A stretch of DNA of 8,137 nucleotides from Rickettsiales bacterium (GTDB lineage: Bacteria; Pseudomonadota; Alphaproteobacteria; Methylaequorales; Methylaequoraceae). The notes under the pieces were generated by a model, which did not search any database, was not told where the DNA came from, and saw nothing but the letters and a program-made list of their open reading frames with translations. The stretch covers positions 1 through 8,137 of the forward strand of contig PARR01000011.1 of assembly GCA_002711625.1 (NCBI GenBank), written 5' to 3'. The position numbers were made by a program, and so were the translations under genes. Within the stretch, counting starts at the first letter, position 1, and each line of letters opens with the position of its first letter. Shown piece by piece: positions 6,197 to 8,137 of this stretch.

Positions 6197-6706
6197 ATGA
6201 ACGAAGATACAAAAAATTTTTGTCCCACATGGTTGTTTAAATTAATTTCTGCAGTAACTGTATACGATTATGTGGTTAAGGATAAAGCAATGTTTTTTTC
6301 ATTAAAAAAGTTTGACGCATATTTAAAGAAGAATTACAGAGATATCGATACATCTGAAATTGAGAGTACGGCAAATTTTATGCTTTCTTTTTTGGGTGAA
6401 TTGAAAATAGATGAAAATACTTATCTTTTAATAAGTCATTACATGCATGATATAATTTTAGATATAAAACCAACTGAGAAAGGAATATTTAAATCTGATC
6501 CTTATGAAGGTACGAAAAAAAAAGAATATTCAATAGAAGAATCAGTTCAGGAGTTTAAAGCATTTTGTTATTCTTGCAGGTCTGGTTTGACCAGAAAAGC
6601 ACCGAAAGGTTGGGATATTTATAAAGAAGAAGATCTTGGAAAGTTTCAGGAAGTTTTAGCTTCAGATTTTGGTTTGGATGATATGATAGACAATTTGATA
6701 ACATAA
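6197..6706 (+). CDS. Unrecognised 169-residue protein with a CxxC motif
   Basis: I do not recognise this family. It starts with ATG 2 nt after the NDUFS4-like gene and its TAA directly abuts the ATG of the next gene, so it is a genuine member of the operon. It has no signal peptide or membrane helix and should be soluble and acidic. The N-terminal two thirds looks largely alpha-helical (residues 11-90, with a HYMHD stretch at 81-85). A lysine-rich linker follows near 93-109, then a C-terminal part with FCYSCRSG (123-130), a CxxC at 124/127, and an acidic tail with GWDIYKEEDLGKFQ. Cys9, His81, His84, Cys124 and Cys127 are candidate metal ligands, but this is speculation. Position next to a complex I assembly subunit hints at a role in respiration or Fe-S/thiol chemistry without proof. 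Confidence 0.8.
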   Translation: MNEDTKNFCPTWLFKLISAVTVYDYVVKDKAMFFSLKKFDAYLKKNYRDIDTSEIESTANFMLSFLGELKIDENTYLLISHYMHDIILDIKPTEKGIFKSDPYEGTKKKEYSIEESVQEFKAFCYSCRSGLTRKAPKGWDIYKEEDLGKFQEVLASDFGLDDMIDNLIT

Positions 6707-7501
6707 ATGAAAAAAATTTTTACAGTATTTATTATGACTATTTCAATATTTACTATGCCAAAAAAGGCGTTAAATTTTGATTTAGTCAACTCAATAAATA
6801 ATCCTTACAGAGAACAGAATAGTTTTAGGGATAAATATAGAAATCCCTTAAAAACTTTAAAATTTTTTGGAATAAAAAAAGAGCTAAGGGTTTTGGAAAT
6901 AATTCCCGGTAGAGGATGGTATACAGAAATTCTGGCTAATTATTTTAAGGATACAGAAAATTTTTATGTCGCAGTATATGAAAAACCTTCATATGCAAGG
7001 GAAATTATTGAAAAAATTCAAAGGGAATTTTTTATTTACTTCAATGAAAGAGAAAAACAATTTGGAAAATTTAAAACAATTTTTATAGAAGAGGACTTTC
7101 AGATTAATAATAAGGAGAACTATTTTGATATTATTTTAACATTTCGAAATACTCATAACTTTTTAGATCAAGGTAAAGCCGAAAAACTATATTCATCTTT
7201 TTATAGATTACTTAAGAAAGGTGGAACTTTAGGAATTGTTCAGCATAGAGCTAATGAAACTGCGGATTTTGATTTCAAAAAGGGGTATGTAAAGGAATCT
7301 TTTTTGATTGATTTTGTTGAGAAAATTGGATTCAAATTAAAAGAAAAATCAGAAGTAAATGCTAATTCTCTTGATGAGAAAAACTATCCAAAAGGTGTTT
7401 GGACACTTCCACCTAGACTTGCTGGAGGAGAGCAAAATAAAGAAAAATATTTAAGAATTGGTGAGAGTGACAGAATGACACTCAAATTCATCAAAAAATA
7501 A
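6707..7501 (+). CDS. Predicted SAM-dependent methyltransferase with N-terminal signal-like segment (COG4798-like)
   Basis: A 264-residue protein. Residues 1-17 (KK followed by a hydrophobic run FTVFIMTISIFTM) look like a signal peptide or anchor, with possible cleavage near Ala21. A class I methyltransferase domain follows: motif I VLEIIPGRGW at 62-71, FDIILTFRNTHNF at 140-152 as the motif IV region, and LLKKGGTLGIVQHR at 168-181. The tail, with GYVKESFLIDFVEKIGFKL (193-211), NYPKGVWTLPP (226-236) and IGESDRMTLKF (251-261), is what I remember of the predicted methyltransferase family COG4798, many of whose members carry signal peptides. Substrate is unknown. If exported it would act where SAM is not expected. 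The ATG abuts the preceding stop, with no intervening base, and the next gene begins after one base. Confidence 0.85.
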   Translation: MKKIFTVFIMTISIFTMPKKALNFDLVNSINNPYREQNSFRDKYRNPLKTLKFFGIKKELRVLEIIPGRGWYTEILANYFKDTENFYVAVYEKPSYAREIIEKIQREFFIYFNEREKQFGKFKTIFIEEDFQINNKENYFDIILTFRNTHNFLDQGKAEKLYSSFYRLLKKGGTLGIVQHRANETADFDFKKGYVKESFLIDFVEKIGFKLKEKSEVNANSLDEKNYPKGVWTLPPRLAGGEQNKEKYLRIGESDRMTLKFIKK

Positions 7502-7502
7502 G

Positions 7503-8137
7503 GTGATTCATATAATCGTAGCTACATATTCTGAAGCAAGGCCAGTAATCTTATTTTATAAACTAAAAAGGGTGATCACAATAAATGAGTTTCACATATT
7601 TGAAAATCAAAAATTGAATATTTCTCTTACTATTTCTGGCATTGGAAATATTATGTCGGGTGCTGCCACCTCATTCACATATTGTGAATATCAAAAAGTA
7701 AAAAATCATATTTGGATTAATTTTGGTCTAGCGGGAACTAAGAAAGAAAAAATTGGAGAAATATTTCTGGTGAATAAAGTATCGGATTTTGATAAAAAAA
7801 AAAAGGTTTACTTTCCAATGTTTGCACAAGATTTTCAGTTAAAAAAAAAGGAATGTATTTCTTATCACAAAAAAAACGATATCTACAATTTTTCTTTAAG
7901 TGATATGGAATCATATGGATTTTTTTCGGTAGCAGATAAGTTTGCTTCAAGAGAATTTATTTTTTTGGTGAAAATAATATCTGATAATGAAATCGAGAGT
8001 ATAGATTTTTTTTCAAAAAAAGATGTTTTTGAACTTATAAATCAAAACATGCTGAAACTGGCAAAATTAATTATAGATATTCAACAAACATTTTTAAGTA
8101 TTAATAATCATCAACTTAAAGTTTTGACATTTCTCGT
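7503..8137 (+). CDS. Nucleoside phosphorylase / MTA-SAH nucleosidase-like protein (right-truncated)
   Basis: The frame is open from GTG 7503 to the window edge (211 codons, no stop), so the gene continues beyond. It begins MIHIIVATYSEARPV, one base after the methyltransferase stop, with a weak AAGG immediately before it. Family hallmarks are Glu11 in ATYSEARP (the position of the conserved acidic residue in MTA/SAH nucleosidase), SGIGNIMSGAA at 45-55, WINFGLAGT at 71-79, DMESYGFF at 134-141 with the ribose-binding Met-Glu pair, and KIISDNE at 157-163 with the catalytic Asp161. It therefore belongs to the PNP_UDP/MTAN fold and probably hydrolyses or phosphorolyses a nucleoside such as SAH, methylthioadenosine or 5'-deoxyadenosine. 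Divergence from true MTAN is considerable, so the substrate is open. Poly-A tracts occur at 7794-7804 (A11) and 7841-7849 (A9). Confidence 0.82.
   Translation, partial: MIHIIVATYSEARPVILFYKLKRVITINEFHIFENQKLNISLTISGIGNIMSGAATSFTYCEYQKVKNHIWINFGLAGTKKEKIGEIFLVNKVSDFDKKKKVYFPMFAQDFQLKKKECISYHKKNDIYNFSLSDMESYGFFSVADKFASREFIFLVKIISDNEIESIDFFSKKDVFELINQNMLKLAKLIIDIQQTFLSINNHQLKVLTFL
7794..7804. repeat. A11 homopolymer tract in the nucleosidase-like gene
   Basis: Eleven A followed by GG (lysine codons ending AAG), a slippery context for polymerase or ribosome. It lies between the substrate loop and the Met-Glu motif of the encoded protein. Confidence 0.85.

Noticed and set aside
7738..7950. 70-codon open frame on the - strand near the right end
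   Set aside because: It is antisense to the nucleosidase-like reading frame, which has family motifs on both sides of it; its Phe/Leu/Lys-rich product is just the mirror of A/T runs.
1..8137. tRNA, rRNA, CRISPR array, insertion sequence or phage features
   Set aside because: No cloverleaf, spaced repeats, transposase, integrase or terminal inverted repeats were seen on either strand; nearly all of the DNA is accounted for by metabolic and transport genes.

Overview
The window is very AT-rich, gene-dense DNA with almost no non-coding space. It looks like a piece of an AT-rich, streamlined marine alphaproteobacterium, with Pelagibacterales/SAR11 or a similar lineage as the best guess. This rests on the low G+C, many overlapping or abutting genes, few Shine-Dalgarno sites, TTG/GTG starts, and a gene for the NDUFS4-like accessory subunit of respiratory complex I, which in bacteria is essentially an alphaproteobacterial marker. 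The lineage is inferred; no rRNA or other phylogenetic marker is present.

Region 1 (1-1252, + strand) is the end of a surface-polysaccharide block: the C-terminus of an NDP-sugar dehydratase/epimerase of the dTDP-glucose 4,6-dehydratase type, then a family 2 glycosyltransferase. Region 2 (1253-2760, - strand) is a two-gene ABC-2 type exporter, ATPase then permease, convergent with the glycosyltransferase. The two facing stop codons touch, leaving no room for a terminator between them. A 171-bp divergent intergenic region (2761-2931), the only real non-coding stretch, separates the exporter from region 3.

Region 3 (2932 to the right edge, + strand) is one tightly packed run of seven genes: cysteine synthase-like PLP enzyme, SseA-type 3-mercaptopyruvate sulfurtransferase, MetC-type cystathionine beta-lyase, NDUFS4-like complex I subunit, an unrecognised 169-residue protein with a CxxC, a COG4798-like methyltransferase with an N-terminal signal-like segment, and a nucleoside phosphorylase/MTA-SAH-nucleosidase-like protein cut by the window end. 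The first three overlap each other and overlap ndufS4; the later gaps are 0-2 nt, so co-transcription and translational coupling are very likely.

The first three genes interconvert cysteine, sulfide, sulfane sulfur and homocysteine. The last two are a SAM-dependent methyltransferase and an enzyme of the family that cleaves its by-product SAH, though the actual substrate of the latter is unknown. The most interesting points are the association of sulfur metabolism with a complex I assembly subunit and an unknown protein, a structured leader ahead of the operon that could be a SAM-type riboswitch or other regulator (unproven), an apparently exported methyltransferase, and several homopolymer tracts of 11-14 nt inside coding genes.
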